Source: Axinella damicornis (Eukaryota; Porifera; Demospongiae; Axinellida; Axinellidae). Taken from it: a stretch of DNA of 64,000 nt. A program made the position numbers and the translations under genes. Within the stretch, counting starts at the first letter, position 1; each line of letters opens with the position of its first letter. Where the stretch lies: the NCBI GenBank assembly GCA_963931865.1, contig OZ007505.1, positions 14,863,495 through 14,927,494 on the forward strand, given 5' to 3'. Below are positions 22,301 to 33,689 of this stretch, piece after piece. The notes under the pieces are model-generated. The model was not told the origin of the DNA, did not search any database, and was given only the letters and a program-made list of their open reading frames with translations.

Positions 22301-24215
22301 CCTATAGTAAAGAAAAGAAAACTAGATTTGCATGTCCACTCACCTACAACAAACTCAATCTCCATGATGGTTCTCCACCCGTCCGTATAGCGCACAAATC
22401 CAGCAGCATAGCCTTCAGGGCGTCGAGACACAATAGCTACAGTTACGAAAAGAGGAATGGATTGGCATGTTCACTCACGAATAACAAATTTAAGTTCCAT
22501 GATGGTTCTCCGGATCCACCTCTCCGTAGAGCGCACAATCCGGCAGCAGCAGCATGGCCATAGGACATCCGGACACACTAGTCTACCTGTAGTAATGAAA
22601 AGAGGAATAGATTTGCATGTCCACTCACCTAGAACAAATTCAATCTCCATGATGGTTCTCCACCCTCCGTAGAGCGCAAAATCCGGCAGCAAAGCCATCA
22701 GGACATCGGGAAACACTAGTCTACCTATAGTAATGAAAAGAGGAATAGATTTGCAAGTCCACTCACCTACAACAAATTCAATCTCCATGACGGTTCTCCA
22801 CTCTCCGTAGAGCGCACAAATCCAGCAGCATGGCCATCAGGGCGAAGGGATACGTAACCTACAGTAACGAAAAGAAAACTAGATTTGCATGTTCACTCAC
22901 CTAGAACAAATTCAATCTCCATGATGGTTCTCCACCCCCCGTAGAGCACACAAACCCGTCAGCAAAGCCATCAGGATTTCGGGACACACCAGTGTACCTA
23001 TAGTAAAGAAAAGAAAACTAGATTTGCATGTCCACTCACCTACAACAAACTCAATCTCCATGACGGTTCTCCACTCTCCGTAGAGCGCACAAATCCAGCA
23101 GCATGGCCATCAGGGCGTCGGGATACGGTACCTACATTAACAAAAAGAAAACTAGATTTGCATGTTCACTCACCTAGAACAAATTCAATCTCCATGATGG
23201 TTCTCCACCCCCGTAGAGCACACAAACCCGTCAGCAAAGCCATCAGGATTTCGGGACACACCAGTGTACCTATAGTAAAGAAAAGAAAACTAGATTTGCA
23301 TGTCCACTCACCTACAACAAATTCAATCTCCATGACGGTTCTCCACCCTCCGTAGAGCGCACAAATCCAGCAGCATAGCTATCAGGGCGTCGGGATACAC
23401 TAGTCTACCTGTATTAATGAAAAGAGGAATAGATTTGCATGTCCACTCACCTACAACAAATTCAATCTCCATGACGGTTCTCCACTCTCCGTAGAGCGTA
23501 CAAATCCAGCAGCATGGCCATCAGGGCGTCGGGATACATAACCTACAGTAACGAAAAGAAAACTAGATTTGCATGTTCACTCACCTAGAACAAATTCAAT
23601 CTCCATGATGCCCCGTAGAGCACACAAACCCGTCAGCAAAGCCATCAGGACACCGGGGCACACTAGTCCACCTATAGTAATGAAAAGAGGAATAGATTTG
23701 CATGTGCACTCACCTGCAACAAATTTACAATCCACGATGGTTCTCCACCCCTCCAGAGAGCATACAATCCCTGTGGCAAAGCAATCAAGACATTGTGACA
23801 CAATAGCAACAGTAACGAAAAGAACAATAGATATGCATGTTCACTCACCTAGAACAAATTCAATCTCCATGATGGTTCTCGATCCACCCCTCAGTAGAGT
23901 GCACAAATCCAGCAGCAAAGCCATCAGGACGTCGGTACACGCTAGCTACAGTCACGAAAAGAAGCATGTTCACTCACCTAGAACAAATTCAATCTCCATG
24001 ATGGTTCTCCACCCCACCGTAGAGCGCACAAACCTGGCAGCAAAACCGTCAGGACGTATCGGGACACTATAGCTACAGTAACGGAAAGAAGTCCATGTTC
24101 ACACGCCTAGAACAAATTCAATTTCCATGATGGTTCTCCACCCCTCCGTAGAGCGCACAAACCCATCAGCAAAGCCATCAGGACATCGGGACACAATAGA
24201 ATCTCCACGATGGTT

Positions 24216-25140
24216 CGGCACCCCTTCGTCTCAGTCGATCGCCGTACAATCCATGGCTTGCCATTAGCGCAGCACGGGGACATTTCTTGGAAGTTATCTC
24301 AGCGTGTGGATTCCGTCTCTTGTCGCGGTTAAGCGTGCATTCTCTACTCAGCAGTTGACTACGAAATGAGGAAACTGATGATGAGAGGCAGTCCATGAAA
24401 TTAATTTTAAAATTCCCGCCAAAAAAATTACACCCACCAACATTGACCAATCAGAATGTAACAATCCGCGGGCTTGCCTGGGAAATCCGTTTCTAGGCGC
24501 ATAACTAGATATCAACCTTGTAAGGAATATCACGGGTATTGCAGAACTCATTACCGTTGATTGTGTACCGTAGTGTATACTTTTCTAAACTTCATGCCAG
24601 TACAATGCAAAGATATAGAGTTGCTACTGCTTCGATGAAGCAGCTACAGTAGCTCAGGATATAACGGTTACTGGTCTGGCCAGGAAAATGCTGCATGCAT
24701 GCACGAGCAATCTCAACCGGTGTCAGGGTGGGCGTGTGCAATCAGCTGGTCATACACCGCCACATTCACAATTATTGAGAGGGTGGGGCTGACTCCTGAT
24801 GGTCCATGCGCACCATGGATGCAGAGGCCGTCAACAGTGTGCCCACTGTTGATGGCCTGTTCAGTCACCACAAAGGCATAGCCCCGACAACAGCCAGCAC
24901 ATCTCATTTGGTAAACAGGTACCTTATAATCAATGGGCACAACATTTGCCAACAAATTATAACACACAACATGAAAGCCAAACCAGAATAATGGTTTGCT
25001 CAATGCTTGGCAGTAATTATGACTGCAGCTAATTCCCGTGTCACTACAGACAAAGTCTTGATGGCTTGCTAAACAGTCATTGTTGTAGCTATAACTGCTG
25101 CCATGGTAGAAGTACTCGTTCAACCACAACCCAATATGTC
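24216..25140. other. No gene recognised
   Basis: Unique sequence between the exon array and the GGGA block. Open frames on both strands are short and show no family motif. Confidence 0.4.
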
Positions 25141-25142
25141 CA

Positions 25143-25363
25143 CTGTGGAAGGAGGGAGGGAGGGAAGGAGGGAGGGAAGGAGGGAGGGAGGGAGGGAGCT
25201 AGGGAGGGAGGGAGGGAGGGAGGGAGGGAGGGAGGGAGGGAAGGAGGGAGGGAGGGAGGGAGGGAGGGAGGGAGGGAGGAGGGAGGGAGGGAGGGAGGGA
25301 GGGAGGGAGGGAGGGAGGGAGGGAGGGAGGGAGGGAGGGAGGGAGGGAGGGAGGGAGGGAGGG
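25143..25363. repeat. (GGGA)n microsatellite
   Basis: ~220 bp of GGGA with AAGG interruptions, ending directly at the LINE reverse-transcriptase fragment. Confidence 0.95.
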
Positions 25364-26593
25364 TTGAACAAGTAGAAGCCTTTAAGTACTTGGGAGTGCT
25401 CATTTCATCAGACTTGTCTTGGTCCAGGCACATTGACTCCATCTGTGCAAAAGGAAAGAGACTTATTGGCCTGTTATACAGAAGGTTCTCCACTAATGTT
25501 ACACTCCTGATATAGGAAAAATTGTGCCGCGTAAATAAATAATTAATTAATTAATGTAAATAATAAACGTTTGACTACTTCGGAATGGCCTACAAAGATT
25601 CTGACTACACCGTCGTGATCGCTATGATGCAGTGACACAACCACAAAATAATTGTGCTGAAACTCACCTTGGTGGCGGAGATACAAGCGCTTTTGTCGTG
25701 CCGTCGGCCACCATTGCTCGATCGCTCTCTTCGACGTTGGTTGCCAGTACAGTCTTACGAAGCCCCCACAAAGATTCTGGCCACACGGCCGTGATCACTG
25801 TCGTTCACTGACGCTTATATGCCGAAACTCACCGTGTTGGCTAAGTTGTGAGTGCTGTAATAATGTCTTGTCTTCCTTTTGGTCGTCATTGCTCGCGATC
25901 GACTGAGCGTGGTTGCCACGTGGCATGTGCGTTAATTGGAACGAATTGCAATACCGTTCGCGCTACGGCGAGGGGTTGAAACGCGGCTACTATTCGGTAT
26001 CTCTAAGTCATTTCCGTATATATACAGCTATCATGGTACTCATGTGATAATTGGAACGAACTGCCACGCTTAGCCTGTGCTACCGTTTAACCGCGGCTAC
26101 CAGGAGTGCGGTTGCCCCTCGTAAGCAGTGAAAGATTAATAGAAATGTACAAATATCTAGTGCACCCTCACCTCGAATATGCCGCCCCTGTGTGGGATCC
26201 CCACCTTCTCAAAGACATAAAATCTGTGGAGAACGTACAAAAATATGGACTAAAGATGTGTTTAAAAAGGTGGGATCTAGGATACCAAGAGCTGCTCCAT
26301 CTTGCTCAAATTCCTACACTAATCTTGAGAACAGGAGAATTTATTTAAAACTTTGTACTCTCTTTAAGATCATCCATGGTCTCTTCCCTTTCACACCCGA
26401 TGTATTTATGCCGCAACCTAGTAGACATAACTATAACCTTCCATTTTTGTATCAACCTTTTGCACGCACTAACGCCTTCCAAGCATCATTTGTTCCAAGT
26501 ACTGTTTCCATATGGAATCACCTACCCCCCGATGCACTTACTGCACCTTCACCTCACACATTTAAGTTAAATATTGCACCTTTGTTCTTGTAG
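25364..26593 (+). mobile_element. LINE reverse transcriptase remnant, split by a nested element
   Basis: The left part (25364-25506) reads EAFKYLGVLISSDLSWSRHI and GKRLIGLLYRRFS. The right part (26123-26593) resumes with YKYLVHPHLEYAAPVWDPH, then after a frame change YLKLCTLFKIIHGLFPF. These are consecutive pieces of the thumb of a CR1/L2-like non-LTR reverse transcriptase. A TTAGTTAG tail repeat follows at 26591-26613. Confidence 0.82.
25507..26122 (-). mobile_element. Exon-carrying MITE, copy 3 (inverted), nested in the LINE
   Basis: Inserted between two adjacent pieces of the LINE reverse-transcriptase frame. On the minus strand it repeats the copy 1/2 layout: ATG 25889 to a GTGAGT donor near 25831 (MTTKRKTRHYYSTHNLANT), and MVADGTTKALVSPPPR to GTGAGT near 25668. 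Ends ACACTCCTGATATAGG and CACTCCTGGTAGCCGCGG (on its own strand). Confidence 0.8.
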
Positions 26594-26621
26594 TTAGTTA
26601 GTTAGTTAGTTAGGGTACATA

Positions 26622-27070
26622 CAGTAGCGGTCAGAAAAAAGTTCCCGTTCCGTTCCGGTATTGCGAGCGTACTACGCTAATAAACGTTCGCGTTTCGTAA
26701 TCGTTCCGTTTTTACGTTCCATTTTACGTTCCGTAATCGCGCTATTACGGTATGAAGCACATGACCATTCTCCGAAGTGTGATATATTGATAAACAGTTC
26801 TGACAGTCAAGCGCCTGCAAGGAGATCTCAAGATTCAACGATACAGTGTCAAAGGACTAATTAGTAGTGCACGCAAAGTCAGCTGTCAAAACACACCCTG
26901 GCAAGCTGTCAAAACACACGTACAGTCATTACGGAAGTGCTCGAACGCAATTATGTAGCGTTTCCGTAATTACGCTTGACTTCCGTTCCGTTGCCGTATC
27001 TTTATTACTGTCTAGCGTATTACGCTCGTAATTCTGGAACGGAACGGGAACTTTTTTCTGACCGCTACTG
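26622..27070. mobile_element. Tc1/mariner-like MITE
   Basis: Perfect inverted termini of ~36 bp starting CAGTAGCGGTCAGAAAAAAG, flanked by TA on both sides (26620-26621, 27071-27072). No transposase. The interior is rich in ACG/CGT tracts. Confidence 0.9.
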
Positions 27071-27140
27071 TACCTGTATTAGCCTAGAAGGTATCCTTTG
27101 CATTGGCATGAATTATTATAGAAAAAAAAAAAAAAAAAAA

Positions 27141-27372
27141 AAGGGAGGGAGGGAGGGAGGGAGGGAGGGAGGGAGGGAGGGAGGGAGGGAGGGGAGGGAA
27201 TGAGGGGGGAGGGAGGGAGGGAGGGAGGGAGGGAGGAAGGGGGAGGGAGGGAAGGAGGGAGGGAAGGAGGGAGGGAAGGAGGGAGGGAAGGAGGGAGGGA
27301 AGGAGGGAGGGAGGGAAGGAGGAGGGGAGGAAGAAGGGAGGGAAGGAGGAGGGGAGGAAGGAGGGAGGAGGG
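27141..27372. repeat. (A)n then (GGGA)n microsatellite
   Basis: A poly-A run (27121-27142) passes into GGGA/GGAA units to 27372. The A run beside a repeat may mark an old LINE or SINE tail. Confidence 0.9.
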
Positions 27373-27653
27373 ATTGCAGTTTTCACATAAGGATGACCGA
27401 GTGCATGGTTCAAACTTCAACCATTTGACTGCTAATGGAACAGTTGCTTGATCAAGTCCCACAATGCCACAAGAGATTTTCTTTCTCTCTTGGGAGCCGA
27501 CACAGCTCTAGCCTAAATTAACAATGATCGAGTAGTGTGTTATTGAAGGTGGTAATAGTTGACACTGCATCCTTTGGAGTGGATGTAATGCTGTCGGTAC
27601 GGGGGACCTGGTTTAAAAGGCTCCGCTAAAATTATGTGTGTGTGCACACACCT

Positions 27654-27681
27654 GGGGGGGGGGGGGGGGGGGGGGGGGGGG
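27654..27681. repeat. Homopolymer run, 28 G
   Basis: Uninterrupted G tract, one of seven G/C runs of 28 or more in the window. Confidence 0.9.
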
Positions 27682-28278
27682 AGGGGTATGCATCTGTTCA
27701 TGCACATGCCATGGAGCTAGCCACATGCAGGTAAGAACACTAGCTTAGGATCAGATTCAGGTAGAGATACCTGTGGTGGCCAATAAAGGGTCACAAGCAA
27801 AGATTTGCTGTGGTTGCTTCACAGAGGCAGACTAGTAAGCGTATTTTGTAGGAGGCCTTGGGAGAGAAATGGCACGAATGATAATGAGTTTCTTTGCCTA
27901 GCTGATTAATTTGGCACACTTGATCTGAGCAGAAATCATGATACCAGACCTCTATAGCACTGCCATGCTTGGCACTGGACTGCTCAAGCAGGCAAATGAG
28001 GGGGCAGTAGCTCAAGCGAGTGAAGCTACTGGTATACCATACACTCACAGAAGTAGATATACCCACTTACTCTCCACTGCCAAAGCCAATACTGTTGCTG
28101 TTTCCCTTCACACAGTAGCTGTTGGTAGCTGTCCAGTGGAAGACTCTCATGTCCGAGCCTTCAAAGCTGAAGAGAAATGATTCTCATGTGCCAGAGAAGT
28201 GGTCACTGATCTTCAGTGGACAAGACGACATAGCACCAAACAGCTGTGAAGGGGTGCATGTTGTGAATGTATGTTGTG

Positions 28279-28625
28279 TAGCCTCGTTCCCAGTCCCATG
28301 CCCAGCTTTTCGTCGCTTGCAGTATGGTAAAGCGGGGACATTTTCAGAATGAAGACGCTACGTTTTGCGTGTTATTCAACCATCTACATGTTCAACGCTC
28401 GGTGAGTATGACAGTCGCCCCCCGCTAGCTAGATACGTGTGGTATGTTACCTGGTACCTTCACTCTTCTTGCTGTTCTGAGACCCACGTACGCCCACGGT
28501 TCCTTCCGGTCTTTCTACCCCTTTCTACCCTTGACGTCACTCACATGAGAAGATGTACCAGGCCCTCCCCGCTTTACCGTACTGCAAGCGACAAAAAGCT
28601 GGGCGTGGGACTGGGTACGAGGCTA
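28279..28625. mobile_element. Mutator-like MITE with 9-bp target duplication
   Basis: Termini TAGCCTCGTTCCCAGTCCC / GGGACTGGGTACGAGGCTA. An exact 9-bp duplication TATGTTGTG lies at 28270-28278 and 28626-28634. Non-coding interior. Confidence 0.88.
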
Positions 28626-28755
28626 TATGTTGTGTGTGTCGTGAAGCTTATCTCTTGTTGAAATGGTGTAGGAGTGCATTGTGTGCTGTTAGGCCTTGGC
28701 AAATTATGCTGGAGCATAATAGTAGCGTGGAGCATGCACAATCAAGAGCTGTTAA

Positions 28756-29327
28756 GGTTACGGGATCCCTACGCGCGGTTACGCGCACCGTATACTTAAT
28801 TAAGCGCTATTTCATAGTTTTTTTGTCACCAAAAACAAAGCCGTGTGATCCGACCTGGACTTGGAAGACCGTGTTGAAATAGGTACAAACAGTATAGAAA
28901 GGGCCAGACATAGCGTTTTTGTGGATACTGATGACCGTTCCGAAGTTATACGACGCTGTATTCCAAAGAGGGGAGTCAAGATGGCGGTTATTCACACTCA
29001 AGAGTCGTTCTTTCGAGGACTGCTCAACCTAGCCACAAAACGCTTATGTCCAGCCCTAGAGCTTCCTATGGCGTGTCTCCCAACAGTAGAATCGAGTTGC
29101 TGGCGGTCTTCGCACTGGAGATTTTTGGTGAATAGTTTGCTGGAATCGATTTAACCAGCGTACGACGGCTACAGTGTGAGCTGCTGTAATGATGTTTGGT
29201 CTGCATGTTGACTACCCTCCCTGCTTTGTGTCGAGTAAGTTTGATTTCGCTAGCTTACTTTCTGTGCGAGAAAAACGGGGTTGAAGAAATTGTCAGGCCA
29301 CGCCCACCGCGTGACGATCCCGTAACC
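28756..29327. mobile_element. TTAA-target MITE (piggyBac-like ends)
   Basis: Termini GGTTACGGGATC / GATCCCGTAACC, with TTAA on each side (28752-28755, 29328-29331). 572 bp; no transposase seen. Confidence 0.78.
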
Positions 29328-30789
29328 TTAAAGAGCACAATAACGCATTTTGTTATCTTTTGATAGAAGGCTAGAACTAGGCTGACTGTCAATGTCAGGT
29401 TCATGATACAACAGGCACTAGCATAACTCTTACGAGATATATACCCAGCTAGGGTATTACCATTGGTGACCTACTTTACACCATCTTCCAGCATCCTGAG
29501 CTCGTGTCAGTCTCCATTCATTGTCAACAAGATGTGTGAACGTGTGCAATATTTTGGGCTAACTTTGATCTCGCGTAGCACAAAAATGGAAAACGCCACT
29601 TTCCAAATATTTTGTCTAGATTTTTTTGGGCTATCCAACGATATGTAGGTACAGTCCAGGCGAAACAAAATGTACCCGATTCATGTGCAGGGGTGTCGAT
29701 CAAGTCGCGTGCGACAATGTTGACAGAAGCCGCTTGTACAACGCCTAGCCTCACCTGCTGCCGAGCAAACATAGATCATCTTGAAGCACAGGTGCCATGC
29801 TATAAAAATGACGCAAGTCCAGCTTGAATCTGCCATGGTTGGAGAGAGCAGTCTGTTGGAAAAGGCAGAAAGTAAGCGGCATACTAATTACACATTGGAA
29901 TGAGCTTTCCAGGCACTTCCTATTCTTGCTTTAAATTTGGATCGCTGGCCTAACGGCTGAGAGAGATGCTCCGGCGATTGTAGCTGCACACTATCCTTCT
30001 GTGCAGGGTATGAACACCTCTAGTTGAAGAACAGTGTTCTTGTCCTTACCTCCTCTGAATCCTGTGGCCTGGAGGTACTTGGCCATCCTGTGGTTGAAGG
30101 GGAAGAGGGAGGTGGTGGTTCCCACCTCAGCCCCTATGTTGCAGATGGTTGCCTTACCTAGGAGGGGGTAACAAAGACGCAGGAGGATAAGAGAGAGGAA
30201 AAGGCGAAGGAGGATATTGGGGGAGAGAGGAGAGGAGGATGGACAGAGGTGAAGAGAGAGAGGAGGGAGGGAGATGATGGAATGAGGGAGAGAGAGGAGG
30301 GAGGAGGGGAAGTGGAGATTCAAATGCACACATCACTTTGATCAGAGATAGCAAGAGTGTACAAGAGGTCTCTCGTCGTCTCTCCTCTACTCATGCACTT
30401 TCCACTCACCTGCGCAAGAGATGGACTCAGTGCCTGGGCCATGTTACTCAACGATGGCTCCCGTACCCCCAGCCACTGTCAGTATGTCTGCCACCTTCAG
30501 AATAACATCTAGAAGGAGGAAATGAAAGGGGCTGTTTCAATTTGAAATCAAAGAATTTGGCAAAAGAAGCTAAAATCAACAAGTCTCTGTGGATCAACAA
30601 GTCTCTGGGAATCAACAAGTCTTACTTTAGGGCACTTGAGAGTTCCCACGGGAGGCCAGCCATGACATCCACTGTATCAGCCCCACCCACTCCAATACAC
30701 ACACCACTTAGACCACCTGTGAGTGGTATGTATGAGTGTAAGGGGTGAGGTGAGGGTGTGGGTGTGACAGTGAAGGTGTGGGTGTGTCT

Positions 30790-31393
30790 TAGCCTCGTTC
30801 CCAGGCTCTCGTTCTCGGAAGGGAGAAGAGAGCCTGGTAACATTGGAGGGGTCAAACCGTGGACTTCCGGCACGTCATCATTTCATGTGATAAACGAAGG
30901 ACACTCCTACTTTTGTGGTAAATGTCGTGTGAGTTACAAATCAGTCACACGCTATTCGAAATATTACTCTTCATTCTCAAGGCATCCCCGGCTTTGTAGA
31001 GATCCGAGACACTTCTTACAAGCAAACCAGACAACTGACCTTGCGAACCGTCGATCCTATAAGCGGCGACAGATGATGAGCGAGCTGGTCCCGCAATCAA
31101 ACCGCAGTGAACAGTGATCTAAGACCAGTGGCCGTCTCGCACACCTGTCATCTGCCTTTTACCAACCTTTGAGGGGTACTTCGTCCTTGACGCTCATTTC
31201 TAAGTCGACTATTCATGCGTTAGCACGGCAGTGAAGGTAAACACGCCTACAAAATAGTCACATGTTCACGTTTTCGTTGTGCAATCTGACTGGTTCCACG
31301 AGAATCTTGGCGGAGGAAGTTCACGGTTTAAACCCCCTAATGTTACCAGGCTCTCTTCTCCCTTCCGAGAACGAGAGCCTGGGAACGAGGCTA
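30790..31393. mobile_element. Mutator-like MITE with 9-bp target duplication
   Basis: 604 bp with ~75-bp inverted termini starting TAGCCTCGTTCCCAGGCTCT. Exact duplication GGTGTGTCT at 30781-30789 and 31394-31402. It lies in the aconitase pseudogene where exons are missing. A short frame inside (reading ~[15 protein letters not shown]) has no recognised family. Confidence 0.9.
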
Positions 31394-31600
31394 GGTGTGT
31401 CTAAGGGAGGGGTGGTAGGAGAGCAGTCCTGCCATGTTGAAACACAAACACAATACCCTCTATTTGGTTGAGCTAGCAATGGCTACAATAACCCGCATAA
31501 GGTACTGGATAAGCAAATACACTACTGTTCACCAAGTATACTATATACCGCTGATAACCAATAACTGACGGTTCATTGGTCCACGGTTAAAAAAAGTTAG

Positions 31601-31849
31601 TAGTAAGGTAACAGAGGGGATTTCCGGACAGCAGGGGATTTCCGGATACGGCCCCTGCTTTCGCTCTCTAGGAGCAGTTTTTGCTAACAACTGCACAGCG
31701 TTGGAAAGTTCGAAGGTAGGGAGGGGTATGCATGCGCACTCACCATAATTCAGACGAATTACTAACGGTCCGGGAGCAAATGCAAGGGGCATGAAGTGCC
31801 GTGTCCGGAATTAAAAGACTGTCCGGAAATCCCTTCCATTACCCTACTA
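31601..31849. mobile_element. MITE with TTTCCGGACAG termini
   Basis: Inverted termini TAGTAAGGTAACAGAGGGGA and (reversed) TAGTAGGGTAATGGAAGGGA, each followed by TTTCCGGACAG. No clear target duplication. Inside the aconitase pseudogene. Confidence 0.75.
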
Positions 31850-33390
31850 GAAACAAACTTGCAAAAAAAAAAAAAAAAGAGCATAGTGATGGCCACCCCG
31901 ATTCCCAAAAAACAAACAAGGAATGCCATTAGCCAGCCTCAGTCCCATGCCATTGATCCAGCTCCAGACATGAACAGCTTGGTAGAAATTCCTCGCAGCG
32001 GTAGTGACCACCAGATGATGGATTCAGCTGATCAGTAAGCGCCCGAAACGCAACCATCACCAGCAAAAAAGAATGCAACATGCATGTGAACTGTGCATGT
32101 GAATTTGGCACATGTGACCTCTGGTTGCTATCGCATTCTCTGATGCATATATCAATTAGAGCTGTGACCAATAACCAATATATTGAATAATTGATCGATG
32201 TAGAGATCTTAACCAATATATTGGAGGTAAAATTGATATCAATTATTGAAATCTGTTTAGTGAGCACAATAAAGCGGGCATAAAATGGTCATATGCAACA
32301 GTTTAGCACTTCAAACTTGTAGCAAACCATATTATTATAACAAGTAACAGTACATACAACATATTTCTCCACCCAATAATCGGCAATTATTCAACCCACA
32401 ATAATCGGCAATTATTCAACCCACAATAATCAGTGTTGATTCCAGGACCAATATCACAGCACTAATATCAATCGAGCATTAGTCTAGTTTCCCTCTCACA
32501 CTAAAATGAAGTCGTCATGTGCTTTGTTGCTCTGCAATATATACACAATCAACTGCAGGGCACATTTGTATAATGCACACTACACTAGTCTATATTGGTC
32601 TGGCTGACCTTTGCCCTCTGGAGGTCCTCTGCTGCCCCACCTGTGAGTCGATCAGGTGGTCACAGTGGATCATGGAGGGAACAGCCACCTGCAGCAACAC
32701 AATTCAAATCAACAATGAAAAAATGGTAGCCTTGTTCCAAGTTTTTGGTGTTTGTAGCTGTACTGCAAGCGACGGAAGGCTGGGTGTTGAGGCCTGGGAA
32801 ACATGGCTAACAAAATGGTACAGCAGGCACTAGTAGCACCATGAGGTAGTAGTCATAACATCAAACATGACTGCTGTGAAGTCAACAGCACATACGTACT
32901 TGTACACTTGTTCTATGTACTCCTGCGGCCTGCCAACATATCATCATAAACAAGACACCCTTGGAAGTGGTACCGTCTATCTATCATACAGTGACTTACT
33001 TCCTAAGGTCATTGAGTAGGGAACAATGTCATTACATCACACAGTGAATACACTGACTATGTTTATCTGTGCATACATGAATATTATTAACTGCAACACT
33101 AAAAGTGGCTGAAAGGAAGGCTGGTGAAATCAACCAACTTTGACCTTAGGCAGTCCACTGCTGATGAACTGCAGCAGAGCCTGATGGCCACCAGGTATAC
33201 GTACACCCACCTGGGCCGTGGCGTCCTGTGTGGCGTCCTGTGTGGCCACTCTGTCTGGCCTCAGGAGTAGGTAGGACTCGCCACGGACGATATCCTGGAT
33301 GACAAACAAGGAGCAGGTGATCATTGGCTCGTCCAACCTATCACAGTAAGTGACTAGTATGGAGCTAGACAGCTGATGCAACATGCTGGT

Positions 33391-33570
33391 CAACCAATCA
33401 CAGGGCTGCATTACTCTGGTCAACCAATCAGAGGGCTACATTACTCTGGTCAACCAATCAGAGGACTGCATTACTCTGGTCAACCAATCAGAGGGCTACA
33501 TTACTCTGGTCAACCAATCAGAGGGCTACATTACTCTGGTCAACCAATCAGAGGACTGCATTATTCAACA
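33391..33570. repeat. 30-bp tandem repeat (6 copies) with CCAATCA in each unit
   Basis: The unit is CAACCAATCAGAGGGCTACA followed by TTACTCTGGT. Located between aconitase exons 3 and 4. Each unit contains a CCAAT-box-like sequence. Confidence 0.9.
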
Positions 33571-33689
33571 AAACCTATTGATGCACACAGTAATTTAGGC
33601 ATACAACTACGTTATGTCACCTTACCTGACTTTTACCAGGTGATTGTAGATGATCTCCTCAGAGAGAGTGAGGGGGCACTGGAGTCTGA

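Larger units (their letters stand above)
15690..24215 (-). repeat. Tandem array of ~55 exon-like units (~139 bp)
   Basis: Each unit, read on the minus strand, has an acceptor (TTACTGTAG or TTACTATAG), a 93- or 96-nt open segment, a donor GTGAGTG and a ~43-nt intron. The segment starts with two codon bases and ends with one (phase 1-1), so any number of units can join in frame. The encoded module is ~31 residues in two versions that share the tail WRTIMEIEFVVG: one reads SRRPDGYAAGFVRSTDG, the other LVCPDVPMALLPDFALYGG. Units with six C at the ENHHGD position (for example near 17702, 18398, 19995, 21390) shift into a stop. Near-identical blocks recur every ~697 bp (five units). No flanking first or last exon was found, so whether it is transcribed is unknown. 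The module matches no family I can name. Confidence 0.85.

Noticed and set aside
16810..24060. Similarity of the 31-residue module to vitelline membrane outer layer (VMO-I) repeats
   Set aside because: A faint resemblance around C-P-D-G-x-A-x-G-F only. The module lacks the other conserved VMO-I positions; a profile search would be needed.
16600..24200. CRISPR-like array
   Set aside because: There are ~139-bp tandem near-identical units without unique spacers, in a eukaryotic context, so it is an exon-like tandem repeat.
25066..25515. Gly-Arg-Glu or Leu-Pro-Ser repeat proteins
   Set aside because: Translations of the (GGGA)n microsatellite. Only the tail at 25364-25506 is meaningful (LINE).
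29524..29772. 82-codon minus-strand frame as continuation of aconitase
   Set aside because: The sequence shows no aconitase motif after NHRMAKYL; no later exon could be found between 27 and 30 kb.
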